A stretch of DNA of 64,000 nt from Todiramphus chloris collaris (taxonomy: Eukaryota; Chordata; Aves; Coraciiformes; Alcedinidae): assembly GCA_025345505.1 (NCBI GenBank), contig JANVCC010000018.1, forward strand, positions 58,115,341 through 58,179,340. Reading direction: 5' to 3'. The notes below the pieces were generated by a model that was not told the DNA's origin, searched no databases, and saw only the letters and a program-made list of their open reading frames with translations. The translations under genes and the position numbers were made by a program. This document shows positions 1 through 13,000 of the stretch, piece by piece (position 1 is the first letter of the stretch; every line of letters starts with the position of its first letter).

Positions 1-894
1 GTCTGTTTAAATACTCATAAAACTTAGATGGAATATCACTTTTGAGAGTTGTAAAAACTATTGCTATGCTGGATACTTTAAAAAAAAAAAAAATTTAATT
101 TTTACTCAAAGCAACTGCTGAAGATGAGGAACGAACTTGTAAAGGATAACATCAATTTAATCTGTAAGGTACTGAATATGACACAACTGTGCCTTTCATT
201 TGTACTAGTTCTTTGATTTGAATAAATTCTTAGCCTTGAGTTTTATTTACTGAATGGACATTTTCCAAAAAAACTTTAGTATGTTTATTCATAATAACCT
301 GTTGTTAGTGTACTTTCCTTATATTGATGATGAGTGATGGGCGATCTCCTGTGTTTTCCTTATCTGTCATGTCAACATTGGTTATTATTGAGAAAATCCA
401 AGAGAACTGGGTTGTGGCCAGTCTAATTCCAACAGCAAGCTGACCTAATCAATCCTGCCTCTTTCACCCAATGTTCAACTCATTCAACCCAGGCAAACAA
501 ATTAATAAGAAAATATCATAAGTAGCTTAATCTAGGAATCAAAGCAATGACTAAACACTTGTTGAATATATCAGTGGATCATTGTGTGATTTTATAGTAA
601 TCATACCATCTGTCATTGTCATTTGTTTCTTCCCTTGGTACACCTTAGGAAAACTCTTGATAAATATACAATGGTACAAGGATCTCAAGCAGTTAGATAC
701 CATGGAAGTAGAGAACTGAAACAGAAGATTATCACTGAACCCTACAGGCAGTTTTACTGGGCTTTCTTATTTATGCAATGTAATATCTTAATGATAAATG
801 GCTTGCTCATTATTATGCATTTTAAATTATGTGAAAAAAAAAAGATAGTGGAAACAAAGAGTTCAAGCTTCTGTACTCCGTGCGCTTTTTATAG
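1..894 (+). other. LAMA2: LAMA2 intron (3' part)
   Basis: AT-rich intronic sequence ending in the acceptor ctttttatag. It contains short A-runs (about 78-95 and 833-843). An open frame at 623-907 runs into the next exon out of frame and has no laminin similarity. No repeat or earlier exon was recognised. Confidence 0.8.
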
Positions 895-1011
895 AAAACA
901 GGGATGATCTGGACAGCATGCAGAGCAGGCTGAAAGATGCTGATGAGAAGAACTCCATTCTCCTGAAAGCTTTGAATGAAACCTTGGGAAAGCTGTCAGC
1001 CATTCCTAACG
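895..1011 (+). CDS. LAMA2: LAMA2 exon: coiled-coil arm segment 1
   Basis: The exon opens after ttttatag and begins with two bases that complete a codon. It then reads NRDDLDSMQSRLKDADEKN and continues to LNETLGKLSAIPN, and ends in the first base of an Asp codon before gtaagc. It is 117 nt, phase 1 in and phase 1 out. It encodes heptad-type coiled coil (laminin domain I) that pairs with beta and gamma chains. An NET sequon is present. The phase is confirmed by the join to the next exon; the 5' edge is less certain because the preceding exon lies outside the window, and an AG seven bases later could also serve. Confidence 0.85.
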
Positions 1012-4000
1012 GTAAGCTGGAAAAGTGCTGCAACTCTTGATTCATCCCTGCTCATTTCATTTTTCATCACTTAACATCTGTCTGATTAATTTTCACCTTT
1101 GCCTATGCTGTGTCCAGTTTGACCATTGGCCACTGTAATAAGACCAAGATGAGCAGTATGAGAGAGAACTAACTGAAAACTTACTTGGTTAAAAGTTACT
1201 TGGTATCAGTTTATATTTTTGCATGGTAAAAGGTACTGTGCTTCTGCAATTTGCAAAAAGTTTCCAAAAGAAAAGAATTATGATATCAGGAATTATGATA
1301 CAATCTGAAATATATGATCTTTTCTTTACACATGAAAAGTCTTTTTATGAAACTACTGTTTAATGTACCATTATAATTTAACCCAAGAAGGATAAAGACC
1401 TACTGGCTTTACAGAAAAAATAGTATGAGATTTCCTGTATTTCGTCTTACCTTTCTACCATACTCATTGATTTATGCTGCAGTATCATTTCCAGTCACTC
1501 TTTAGTGTTGTATATCTTTTTTAGACTATGTATGGCTTAGAATTGAAAATGGTCTTCCTCAATGAACTCTGGAGTGCAATGTACATCTACAATGCTATAT
1601 AGCCAAAAAAGAAAAAAAAAACCTTAAAAATCTGTAATACTGATGAAAATCCTGAAGTCAGTATGTTAGCTGCTTTGTGTTGTAGTAGTGAGAGAGAAGA
1701 AGATACAATGTAGTTTCATTATAATGAGCAGTTAAACTAAATATTTAGTTTAGAAAAATAGAAGTTTTTATCATTGCAATCTGCTATGACTGTTCTGTCT
1801 AAGGAGCACTTTATAAACTGAGGCTATGCCTTAAGAAAAAATCTCTAAAGAAAATCTGTATTCTTTGTCATTTGTGATGGCCTGGAAGGCTCAGACTACA
1901 AATAAAAACTTGGCATGAAAAACATTTTACTCTTCATCTTGAACATGTTTGTGGCTTTAAGATTCTAGGTAATTGAAAAGTTTCGGGTTAGATTTAGAGA
2001 TCCTCAAAATCAGGCGCTCACAAAAATTTGTGTAAACATCATGCTCATTTTCTGCCACTTCCCAGGTTTTGGCCACAGGTATTGACATGACTGTTTCTTT
2101 TCTTGTGCACAGATAGATGTCTCAGTCAAACAAAATGGACTTCTAAGGCCAGTTGACCTTAGGACACAGAATGCTAAATATGGAGCAAGTAAAAGAAATA
2201 CGAAATGTGCAACCATTAGCAACATCATAAACTCTTATCAGACTAAAGGCTCCTGGCTCTTAGGACAAGGACACTCATAAAAAACAAGCAGATGTGTATT
2301 AAGAATGAAATTCAAAGCAAATAAATGGCATGGATACGAAAATGCAGTAAATTAGTTGTTCAACAGGGAAATAACAAATGAGGATGGAGGAGGTAATGAC
2401 CCTGTCATATATCTTATTCTTCAAGGATTCAAGAAAGCCAAAAGCAGGTTAAACTAATAATTCTTGTGTCCATGCTATACTAATAGCCAAATAAAAGCAG
2501 AAAGATTCAAAATAGGATAGATGAGTAGATCACCTTAGGACAAGGACCCAGATGTGCAGGGATGGCATAATTTAAGGTGTGGCTGAAAATAAATATAAAT
2601 TGAGTGACCAGTAGAGGGAAGTAACACAGCAACTCCAACTTTCACTCTGCCAGAAAGGTGCATGACCTCTAATAAGGGCCTCAGAAAGTGATACTTAGAT
2701 ATGATGAAAAAAGAAAGTGAAAAAAAAAAAAGGCAATCAGAGCTTTCTGTTCTTTCACTTCTCCATACAGATGATCATAACGGTTTATTAAAGGTTCAGT
2801 TGTATTTTCAAGGTGCTATTATATTTTGGGAGCTTTTTTGAGAGAAAACTTCAGATAATGGTTTATTAAAGGTTCAGTTGTATTTTCAAGGTGCTGTTAT
2901 ATTTTGGGGGCTTTTTGGAGCCAAAACATCAGAAATAATGGTGGAGTTGTTTGGAGCACAGATATAATACTTCTTCACTCAAGAAATTAAAAAGGATCAT
3001 GTAACTCTTCAGTGTGCAGAACAAACCCAACAATTCTCTATGGCCATAGGAAACATCACATACTTCCAAAACCACAGGCTTGATCCCACCAGATGTTCCA
3101 GAAAAGGTGAAGGACCCGCCTAGGGTCCTGGAAACCTATACTGGTGATCCCTTGAAATAGAGAAAATGTCCTCATTTCCCTGAAGTAGGAAGTGTGAAGT
3201 AGGAGCTTTCAAGGAACTATACAACAAAATTCAAGATGGTAGAATTTTGACCCAGCTTTATTCTTAAGATGTATGAAGGAAAATTTCTATAGCCTAGACA
3301 ATCACTTTGTTATTTTTTTCTACATACAGATACATCTATAAAGGTACAGGCAGCCAAAGACAAAGCACGACAAGCCAACGATACTGCAAATGACGTCCTG
3401 GCCCAGATTAAAGACCTCAACCAGAATCTTCTGGGCTTGAGAAACAACTACAGTAAACTTGCAGATGATGTGGCAAAAACAAATGCTGTCGTGAAGGATC
3501 CTATCAAGAACAGTAAGATCTTTTTTGGGGTTGTTTGGTGGTATGTTTTCTCAGTTTGTGGTTTTCATTTCACTTCTCAGAATGAAACAGAGTCAGTCCA
3601 GAATTTCACTCATAGCATTACTACAGTCCGCTGGGATAAAACTAATCTCTACCACTTCTATTTTCTGGACTTTATATATAAAAAAGAATTATAATTCTGA
3701 AGGACTCCTGCTAGTAGTTAGAAAAGAAGCTAATGTCAGCAAAATGAGCATGTAGTGGATAGATTTGTTCCACGGACTAGTTTTTAAAGTATTTAGGAGG
3801 TGAATAATCAAAGATTCTGACTGGTAATTCACCCCTTGATTCAAGCAAAATTCCACATACTGGCCCCGTTTTCAGTCAGTCAGATAATCGGTTCTGAAAG
3901 AAATGTGTGACTTTTTTGATATATGTTACTATTTTTTGTAGAACACTAAAGACATTTAGGAAGAAGGAGAGAAAGGAGATTCTGGGATTGTGTTTGGTTT

Positions 4001-7000
4001 TGGTTTGGTTTGGTTTTTTTGACAGTGAATTTTCTTATCATATGTAACAATTGCTGTAGCATTTTCACTTTCATTATGATGGATAAAGTTGAATTCTAAA
4101 TTACAACACATTTTCTGGTAGATTATTAGAACATACCATATAAGAGTATACAAACAGGGCTGACCACAAAACCAGAGTGTCTCTACAAAACTACTGAAGG
4201 ACTAATATCTCATCTAACCTGGGCTCCCCATATTGTTGTCAGCTTGATGAGGCAGGATACCTAAAAACATCCAGTTTAGGAGGCTGTCATTCTGTACCTG
4301 TACATTCTATAGCTGTACCAATGGAAGAGGTTAATCCCAATGGCTGTTTGTCACTGCCTGCCTATTGCAAGTTCCTGATCCCTCATCAACTAAGATATAT
4401 GTGTGAGCCCCAGAAATAATCCCCATCAGGCAGACCAATCTATACTAGTTTAGCCAATATGAAAAGTAGTTATTGATTGAAATAGTGTGGTTAGATTACA
4501 GCAAGTTACTGAACAAGCTGATCTATGAGGTAATGACCTCAGGCAGGATAGTGATAAACAGCTGAGAAGTGGCCTTAAAGCAAGCATTTCTTGACACTGC
4601 TGGATCTGGAGAGATTAGACCATCTGTCCCAACCCAAGTGTTCTAAGACTGTGTGTACATTAGCATTTTAGTTGCGACTAGGAGCAATAGTTTAGAAGTG
4701 ACTTTCTTGATTGTCCCGAGTCACTGTTATTTCTTTCACACTGAGAAGTGGTCTTAAGACTTGAAAACTCCTTTGTGCCAGATAAAGCTTAACTGGAAGA
4801 TGTTCTCCAGAAGCACACTTCTATCACTCTCCAAAGGCTAAGGGATACTCAGATTACGGCGTAACACTAAAGTAAATGCAAAGTAAATCACTCCAAATAT
4901 ATGTATTGAGTACATTTGCCCTCATGACTATATGCAGACATAGCCTCACTTGTATGTCAAAATTCACGCCCTGAGTTCTCATTATGTATATGTGTGCAAT
5001 ATATAAAAAGTAATAACTTTTTCCTAGACTAATCCTGTCCCTTTATTGACTTTATATTTCTGTTAAGATCCTCAAAATGTTTTCTTACAGTGCCTTCTCT
5101 TTTTTCTCTTTGCTTTGTCTCCCTATCTTGCCTACAGAAATCAGTACGTATGTTTGCTTTCTTGCTTCTCTTATTGTGCCTTTTCCAGTAAACAGAAACA
5201 ATTCACTGCTTACCATTGAAGCTTTTGCATGGTGTTCAACATTTCATATTCATGTAAATAGTTGAATAGTTACTTACTGAAGGCTCTGAGATAAAGTGAC
5301 TTGGTAACTAGTTTCACTTCTGTGAAATGTTAAGAGCCCAGGCACTGATAGCAAACCTTCAGGATGTTTCTTAATATTGCATTATTACTATAATTAAAAT
5401 TATTATGGTAAATGCAGGTTTGTCCCTTTCAGTGTCATCCACACAAACCCATACCCTCATGTTAGCCAAGTATTGTAATCCTGAGAACTGCTGCTGAAGT
5501 CTCAAAGGCAGAGGCGTTGTTCACTGATTGTATGTTGACAGGCAAAAAAAGTAATTTGAAGCTTAATGAAAAATAAAGAAAAAAATATCCTTACGAAATT
5601 ATTAAGTTCACCAGAAAAAAAAAAAAAGAATTTGCCTGTTTACTGCCACTGTTTTTTAATCTATTCTCAGTGCACATGCAGAATTTTAACATTGTGACCA
5701 GAATAAATTCTATTTCTATTTTTGGCCATTATAATTAATTCAAGACCTTGTTTCAGAAATTGCTAATTGAAAGTAACCAGTTTTCATTGATCTAGCATTT
5801 TAGTCAAAATTGGAGTTAAAAAAAAAAAAGAAAAAAACCAGACAATATTTCATTCATCAAAGTATTTTGCTACAGGAAATATTTTTCCTTTAGTATCATC
5901 CTAATCTGAAACATAGTTACTGCTTCAAAATCCTGCTTTAACACCTGTGTTTGCTACTATTGCTACTTGAAGTTGCTTCTAAATATTTTTAAGCTGTTTT
6001 ATTCTGTTCAGGTAGCTTCCTGGTTTGTGTGTACCTCATAGCAGCATATACAATCACCCGAGTATTGTATATGCAGAATTTCCTTCACTTCTATTATTGC
6101 AATGTATAATTACTCTCTGATGCTATTCTCTAAAACTCTGCTTTTTCATTTCATATGAAGTTGCTGATGCAGATTCGAGTATTAAAACCCTAGAAAAGGA
6201 AGCAGATCGCCTGCTGGATAAAATCAAGCCAATCAAAGAACTTCAGGATAACTTAGGGAAAAACATTTCTCAGATAAAAGAGCTGATAAACCAAGCTCGG
6301 AAGCAAGCCAATTCGGTAAGCCCTCTTTCACAGTAAGATGACCTTTCGAGTATTGATAGGATTTTATGTTCTACTTTTCTATTTCTTTTCCACAAGGTGG
6401 AAAATTCCTTTCTAATTCTAATCCTTTATCGTTCTAAATATGTGTAAAGAGAGCAAATAATGGAGTATAATTTCTCAGATAAAAAAGATAATATTCTGAT
6501 GATTTTCACTCTGTGTCTTGTTTCTTCATTTAAAACGTGCCCTTGTTAAATAGAAAACATCCATAGGAATGTATCTGGAAAGGTTATTATTTAAGAAGTA
6601 TTGTGGATGAAGGTACAGCAGAAGAGTCACAGCATCATTGATTTTTTTGTGGAAACAAAAATGTTGTGTTGGATTTTTTTTCCTGAGACCTGATATTAAA
6701 ACTCATTTCATAGAACTTCAGAATTACACCATCTCAAACTCACTGAAAACTCACTGAAATTGCTGAGTGTATTTGCTTTTACCATATTCTTGACTTTCTT
6801 TGTCCAGTAGCAATTCTGAGGACTGAAACTTGAGTTAAGAATATATTTCTAGTCCATGTTATTAGCTTGGAGTCCATCTCCCTGACTCAGTAATAATCTA
6901 AACTTGTGGATCAGCTGGTTAATACTAAGGTTATTCAGCTTGTGACCTAATATAGCAATGGAAAAAAATTCTTGAAGATGATACTTAAGAGAACTTCCTG

Positions 7001-10000
7001 AAATATTGTTGAAAAAAGCAAATCAGAATAATGGGAATCTGGGAAAGAAGTGTATTACATATACTTGATGAAATTTGCACACGATAGAAGGACAGACTAC
7101 AGTATGATATGGTTTTGTTACATTCATCTGTCTAAAGGCTTTGAAGTACTTAAGTGCCTAGGATTTCTTAGATAAGGAAGTTGTGAGTTTGGTCATATAA
7201 TGGATCTCCTTTTTGACAAAGTTTGCCCTAAGCATAAGGTGATACCATTATGTACATCTACTCTAATATATAAACATGGCTAGGTGAAGTTGAAAGACTA
7301 TTGTACTGTCATTATTTCTGTGCTGGCATTATGAAAGCAAACAGTACACTGTTTATATTTGTGCTCAGAGCCTGAGGAAATTAACATGCATATCCAAATG
7401 CATATATCATTCAGCTGTGAAAATGAAACTTAGTTAGGAATACCAACTCCATTAGGGGCTATGTTAAAACAGTTATAGACACAACTGTTTGTTTAAAAAT
7501 AATTCTTAAAAAAATGTCTTATGTTGGCATATTCAAAGATATCACAAGGAAAACATAGATCATCCTGTCTACCCAATAGCAATGTGCTGTGATCACTTCA
7601 GGAGTGCTGCTTATTTTCCTAGCTGCACATTCTATTTACGGACTATCTCTACTGCCAGCATTCCACTGCTGCTTGCCTTAGACCAGTATATTTTTTAGCT
7701 GGTTTTAATCCATACAGTTTGTCCTTTAAATCTGAATGACAGAAGGAGCTTTTATTTTCTTTTAATAAAGAATCCCAGAAAGAAAATTACATTTCTACCT
7801 CCTGTGCATATCCAGGTAACTCCCTGGTATGTGTAACACAGAAATGAGAACGAAGAGGAAAAAAAAGTGTTATGTTCTTACAATAATTTGGAAGCAACTA
7901 AAGTTATTTCTGGAATAATAAGCAGTAAACTGAATTCTATCTGCTGTGCTTTTTTTGAAGATCAAAGTGTCTGTGTCCTCTGGAGGCAACTGTATTCGCA
8001 CATACAGACCAGAAATAAAGAAAGGAACATACAACACCGTCATTGTCAATGTGAAGACTGTAGTTGCTGACAATCTTCTTTTTTACCTTGGAAGTGCCAA
8101 GTTTGTAAGTGTGTTTCCTTCTTTTCATGTCAGGGCTGCTCAATCAAATCAGACTACTGACAAATACAGAAGATGAGAAAGGCTTTCTTTTTTCATCTTT
8201 GAGGCTTCAGAGCAGTAATAGAGGGCCTAAGATGATCTAGACATTTACTGTCTTCGGTGTTAATATAGGGATTTATAAAATATAATCAGCAAATATTTTT
8301 TTATATATATATATTTTTTATTTGAACTAGAGACAAAGTGGACTACTTTAGAGCTTTAAAATTCACAGTGCAACCAGGGTAATTTTGAGGCTGGTTGTGG
8401 TTTCTCCCTTGGGAATGAAGTAGGTAATCATCTTGCATCTGTCAAAGCTTCTATTTCTTGTAATTTTAAATTAAGACTACAATTCCAAGCATAATAACGA
8501 TGAATGATTCAGTTTCCCATGAGCCCTATAGCAGACAGCCTTCTAGAATAATCAATAATCATTCAGTAACTGGGAAAAGTATTCTATTTCTAACATTTTG
8601 AACTATATATTTTATTTACCTAATACAAAATGAAGAGGCTAGATGGTATCATGTACTAGCCTAGACTCCTGACATCTTTCTGCCATCCAATGGATGTTGG
8701 AGAAACAGCATTACTCTGAGTTAAATGTTTCTCATGATGGCTACAATATCAACATTTCTGTATACCTAGCAGCCATTTACTGCATATCACCGACATCTGT
8801 CATTTGCTGTCTTTGGCTTAAGATTCCTTATTTGAAACAACAAAAGCAAGGAAAGAGAATCTCATTTTAGATCCCTGTGAGGATTAACATTCATACGTTA
8901 ATGTCTGTATATGGGTTTCTGATGCGTTGTTAGGCCTTCTGAACTGTGAAGATTTCTGGAAAACTTCCTTGAATTAAAGCATGAGATTGCTTGTGTTTTC
9001 ATATTTTCCATCTAGACTGACTTCTTGGCCATAGAGATGCGTAAAGGCAAGGTGAGCTTCCTGTGGGATGTGGGATCTGGTGTTGGACGGGTAGAGTACC
9101 CAGATCTGACCATTGATGATGGGTTTTGGTACCGGATTGAAGCATCTAGGCAAGTATATATTTCACTCTAAGATTTGGTTCCTAAATTTAACAAGTTCTG
9201 CTTCTAATCCATGGTCCTCAGATTGACAGGTTTACCATGTAAAAAAGTTTGATATGTTTGAAACATCAACTTTTTTTAAAAAATGATGATACCATAAATA
9301 TAAGGAAATCTAGTCTGGTTTGATTAAAGCTTTTGAACCTACGTCCAGTAGCGCCAAAAGTGTATACACTACAATTACTATTGAAATGTGAACTATTCTG
9401 TGTCAAGAATTTATTTTCATCACATATTTCCCCTCTAGCATCAACAATCTGTGACTGCTTATATTCCTGTCTGTTTACCTATCACTCTATCGATTCTCTT
9501 TTTCAACTACCATCCTTTCAAAATCAGCTACAGGTTTTGGCACTCAAACAGATAACTGCTATTCTTTTCTTCTTGAATTTCAAAGAGGAACAGCTCTTCT
9601 GAGTTTTTGGTCTTGATACAGTACTGCAAATGAATGGTCTGTCATACACCAGTATCTTGATTCTTACTCAAAACATCATTTCCATAGGCAGAATGTCTAT
9701 GGAATGTAATGGACATATTTTAAAAGATACAGTTTATGAAGTTGTATTTTGCATTCAAATAGTGAACGCACATATAGTGCAGTAATTACAGCATAAGCAT
9801 TACATAATGTTATATCCTTTATCTTCTATTTCTGAACAGATCTTAGTAATTTAGATAACATCATCTATATTGTAATTTGATGTGAAACTGAGTAATTCCT
9901 CCTGCATCATTACAGTTAATTTCACATAATATTAAATATAGAAGTGATAATATAGTCAGAAAATGAGCAGAAGAAGACAACGTACGCTAATTCCAGTTAA

Positions 10001-13000
10001 CATCCAAAGCTCTCCGAGGAGGAAATGGCATCCAGTTTAAATAATGTAGTGAAATCACAGAAATCAGCCATTCAGAGCAGAGAATTAGATAAAATTATGA
10101 CACCATCTCCAGAAGCTGGCTTATTGAAACCTTGTTGCTAGGAAAATACAAACTGGGGTACAATTTGAATTGTTGAAATCTTTACCAGTTCATATTATGC
10201 ATACTAAACCAGCTTCATGACACAGTAATGCCAGAGTTTCATTTACAAGAAAGCTGCTTCAGCAAAATATGGAGTCAAGACATGGTATAAAAATTCACAC
10301 ATTCTACAAAAGCACATTGCCTATTAAGCTGATTGTTATGGATATATATAGGATGTGCATGCCATTAGTTTTGAACAAACTGCTGGATCAGCAACTTCGA
10401 ACAATTACAGCCGCATAGATCTGAAGTACAGAGCAGAGTTTGGGTGAATTACATTGCAGAGACATTAGTTGGATTTGTGGGATTAGGATGAAGAGCTTGG
10501 GGCTGATTTTGCATTCTTAAGGCAGATTTCATAAATCACATGCCCTGCTGAAAATTCTTCAACACTGAAGATTTTTGTGGTTTTGATAACTCACCTCTGA
10601 CTCTCCTCAATCTGTTGGAAAGTTTTACTCATTTCATTCCCTCACCTTTTTTCTCCAAAGTCCAGTTTAGTTCCAGCCACAGACCTTTTTCAGCAACCTG
10701 ACAGAGCTGCCTGAACAATTGGAGCAGGGCATCCACTTAGATGAAATTCTGGCCTTGATGAATTTTGCCATTGATTTCAGTGGTGACAGGAGTTGACGCA
10801 CAATAATAATGATATAGTAGGTTTAAAAGTTGATGGCCATTCTTAATCAAGGATCCCAAAGGGCTTTTGAAAGAAGAGATGTGGTGGCATATAGATTATG
10901 AAATTCTCAAGGTCACTCAGCATACTGAATGAAATATACATATGAAAAGCTGACTGTTGAGTAATAGTCAGAAATGTTTCAGCTCAGTTAACGACTGCCC
11001 CAAAATTTCCAGTGTGTAAGTCTAAATTGACAATTACTACATCTTTTTTCCAGGGACACTTTTCATTTTCATTACCTTTTTATTTAAAGCATACTAGTAC
11101 TTTGCATTTTATTGTATATGCAGAGGTTATAATGGAAATATTTTAATTTTTTTAAATGGAATTGAAGTACAATGTATTTATTCCTATAGGAATTCCTAAA
11201 AGAATTCCCTATACTTTGATGCTACAGAAATTTAACAAATTATCACTCAAAGAGTTACTTACCTGCTTAGAGAGGCAAATATGATTGACATCAAGAACTG
11301 CAATCAATGTATCAATTAACAAAGGAAAATCTGGCATAACAGTATGTGACAATATTATTTAAAGCACATTTGCAACATGCAAGCAGTCAAATGGGTAACA
11401 GAATATTTTTGAGACTCACTAGATCAGTGATACAATGTCATTTGGCTTCAGCAGGCCTCAGTTAGAAGCAGGACCTCATTAGCTGTTATTTTAATCAAGT
11501 GTGATTACCATTGTTTTAATTATTAATGACAGAGTTTAAGAAGCGCCTTTCCTCTGAGGATAAAGGATACTTGAATCGCAATTTAACTGTAGACACATCC
11601 AGCCCAGCTCAGCAAGAGTTCACTCTTAAACTACTGCGGGGGATTCTAAGCCACACTTTCCAATGAAGATTTTCTGTGCTTTCAAGGGGTCAGAAAGCAG
11701 AGGTTTCTACATAGTATTTTGTAATCTGACATTGATGACTTGCAAAGGTCATCTCATTTACATCATGCATCTCCTAAAGAGCAAACCCTGCATGCATGGC
11801 ATTACATACATTTTTCAGATGATCAGCCACAAAGTGCAAGTACATCTTCTGTAATCCTCCAGTTTTGCAGTTATCACTAGAGCAGAATCTTCACACTTGT
11901 CATGAACAGGATAGCAATGTCTTTTTGCTGTCAAGTTAGCCAAGTTCTTTCTTCAAGCTCAATTGTCCTCCCTAAATAAGAGAGAATTATTTATGGAAGA
12001 GACTCCATTGTTAGCATTTCATTCTGTTTGAAGATGAAAGACATCCATGCTATTTGTGACATCTTAGACACCCTAAAAAATGACAGTCTGCTCAGTGATT
12101 TCTGCATTATTGCACTTGGATGCTTTTAAACTAGAATCTTGATTTCAGCACAATATAGACTGAAAGTGCCAATGACTTTCTTTCAGAGAACATCAAACTT
12201 AAGCAGTGTAAAAAAAGTCTTCAGCAACTGTTAGTTTTTCAACACAGTACATTGAGAACTTTTATCCTTTAAAGGCCTTCACATCTATAAAACTTCTAAA
12301 AAAAAAAATTGGATTTTCTGCTGCATAGAAAGCTCTCTACTTAGCATTCAATTGGTTTTGGAATAAAAAGTGAAATGTAGTTATTGAAAGGAAATTAAAA
12401 AAAAAATCTTTAGAATAATGTGGATGGCTTTATCCCACTTCTATAAAATGAATTGGACATCATGTTTGCATAACCCAGATGTCACTTAGGAGATTCCCTA
12501 GGAAACTGGGAGTCCTATCCATGTGGTTATCAGAACTGACAGATCATGGTACGGGTGGGTAATCAAAGAGCTCCAGTGGTTTTTTTTGCAAACATGTATT
12601 TTTGACATTGAAAGCCTTGAGATCCCTGACTACAAAACAGGAGAGATGGCATAGATCGGCAAAAGTATTCCCCAATGATTGGAGACCCTCAAAATTCCTG
12701 TGCAACTTTGCTTCATGGTTCAAAACTGAAATGTCTGATTATTTTTATTTTTTAAGAGTGTTTTTTTTTTTTTTCCAATTCTACATTATTTAATAAGAAA
12801 ACTCTCAACTCATTCTACTTTTTGGATGATAGTTTCTGAGCCAAAGGGATTTCTGCTTTAGACATAAAATGCATAGTCTCATGGGATTTTTCCACCCTCT
12901 AGAGCCCTGATCCAGTAAACTTCATAAATCCAGGAATTCTGTCAGTACGGGTTAGCAATGTCTTCATTTAGCTTATTCAGTAGCCTATGTTATGCAGTCT

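Noticed and set aside
3864-3880. Alternative site for the 6-nt microexon (cag then ataatcg before gt)
   Set aside because: It is seven bases and would break the frame; the site at 5138 is six bases with the predicted sequence.
9147-9155. Alternative exon end using a GT donor near 9154
   Set aside because: Using the later GT would add bases that break the frame and the Arg-Thr-Gly-Lys join; the GC donor fits exactly.
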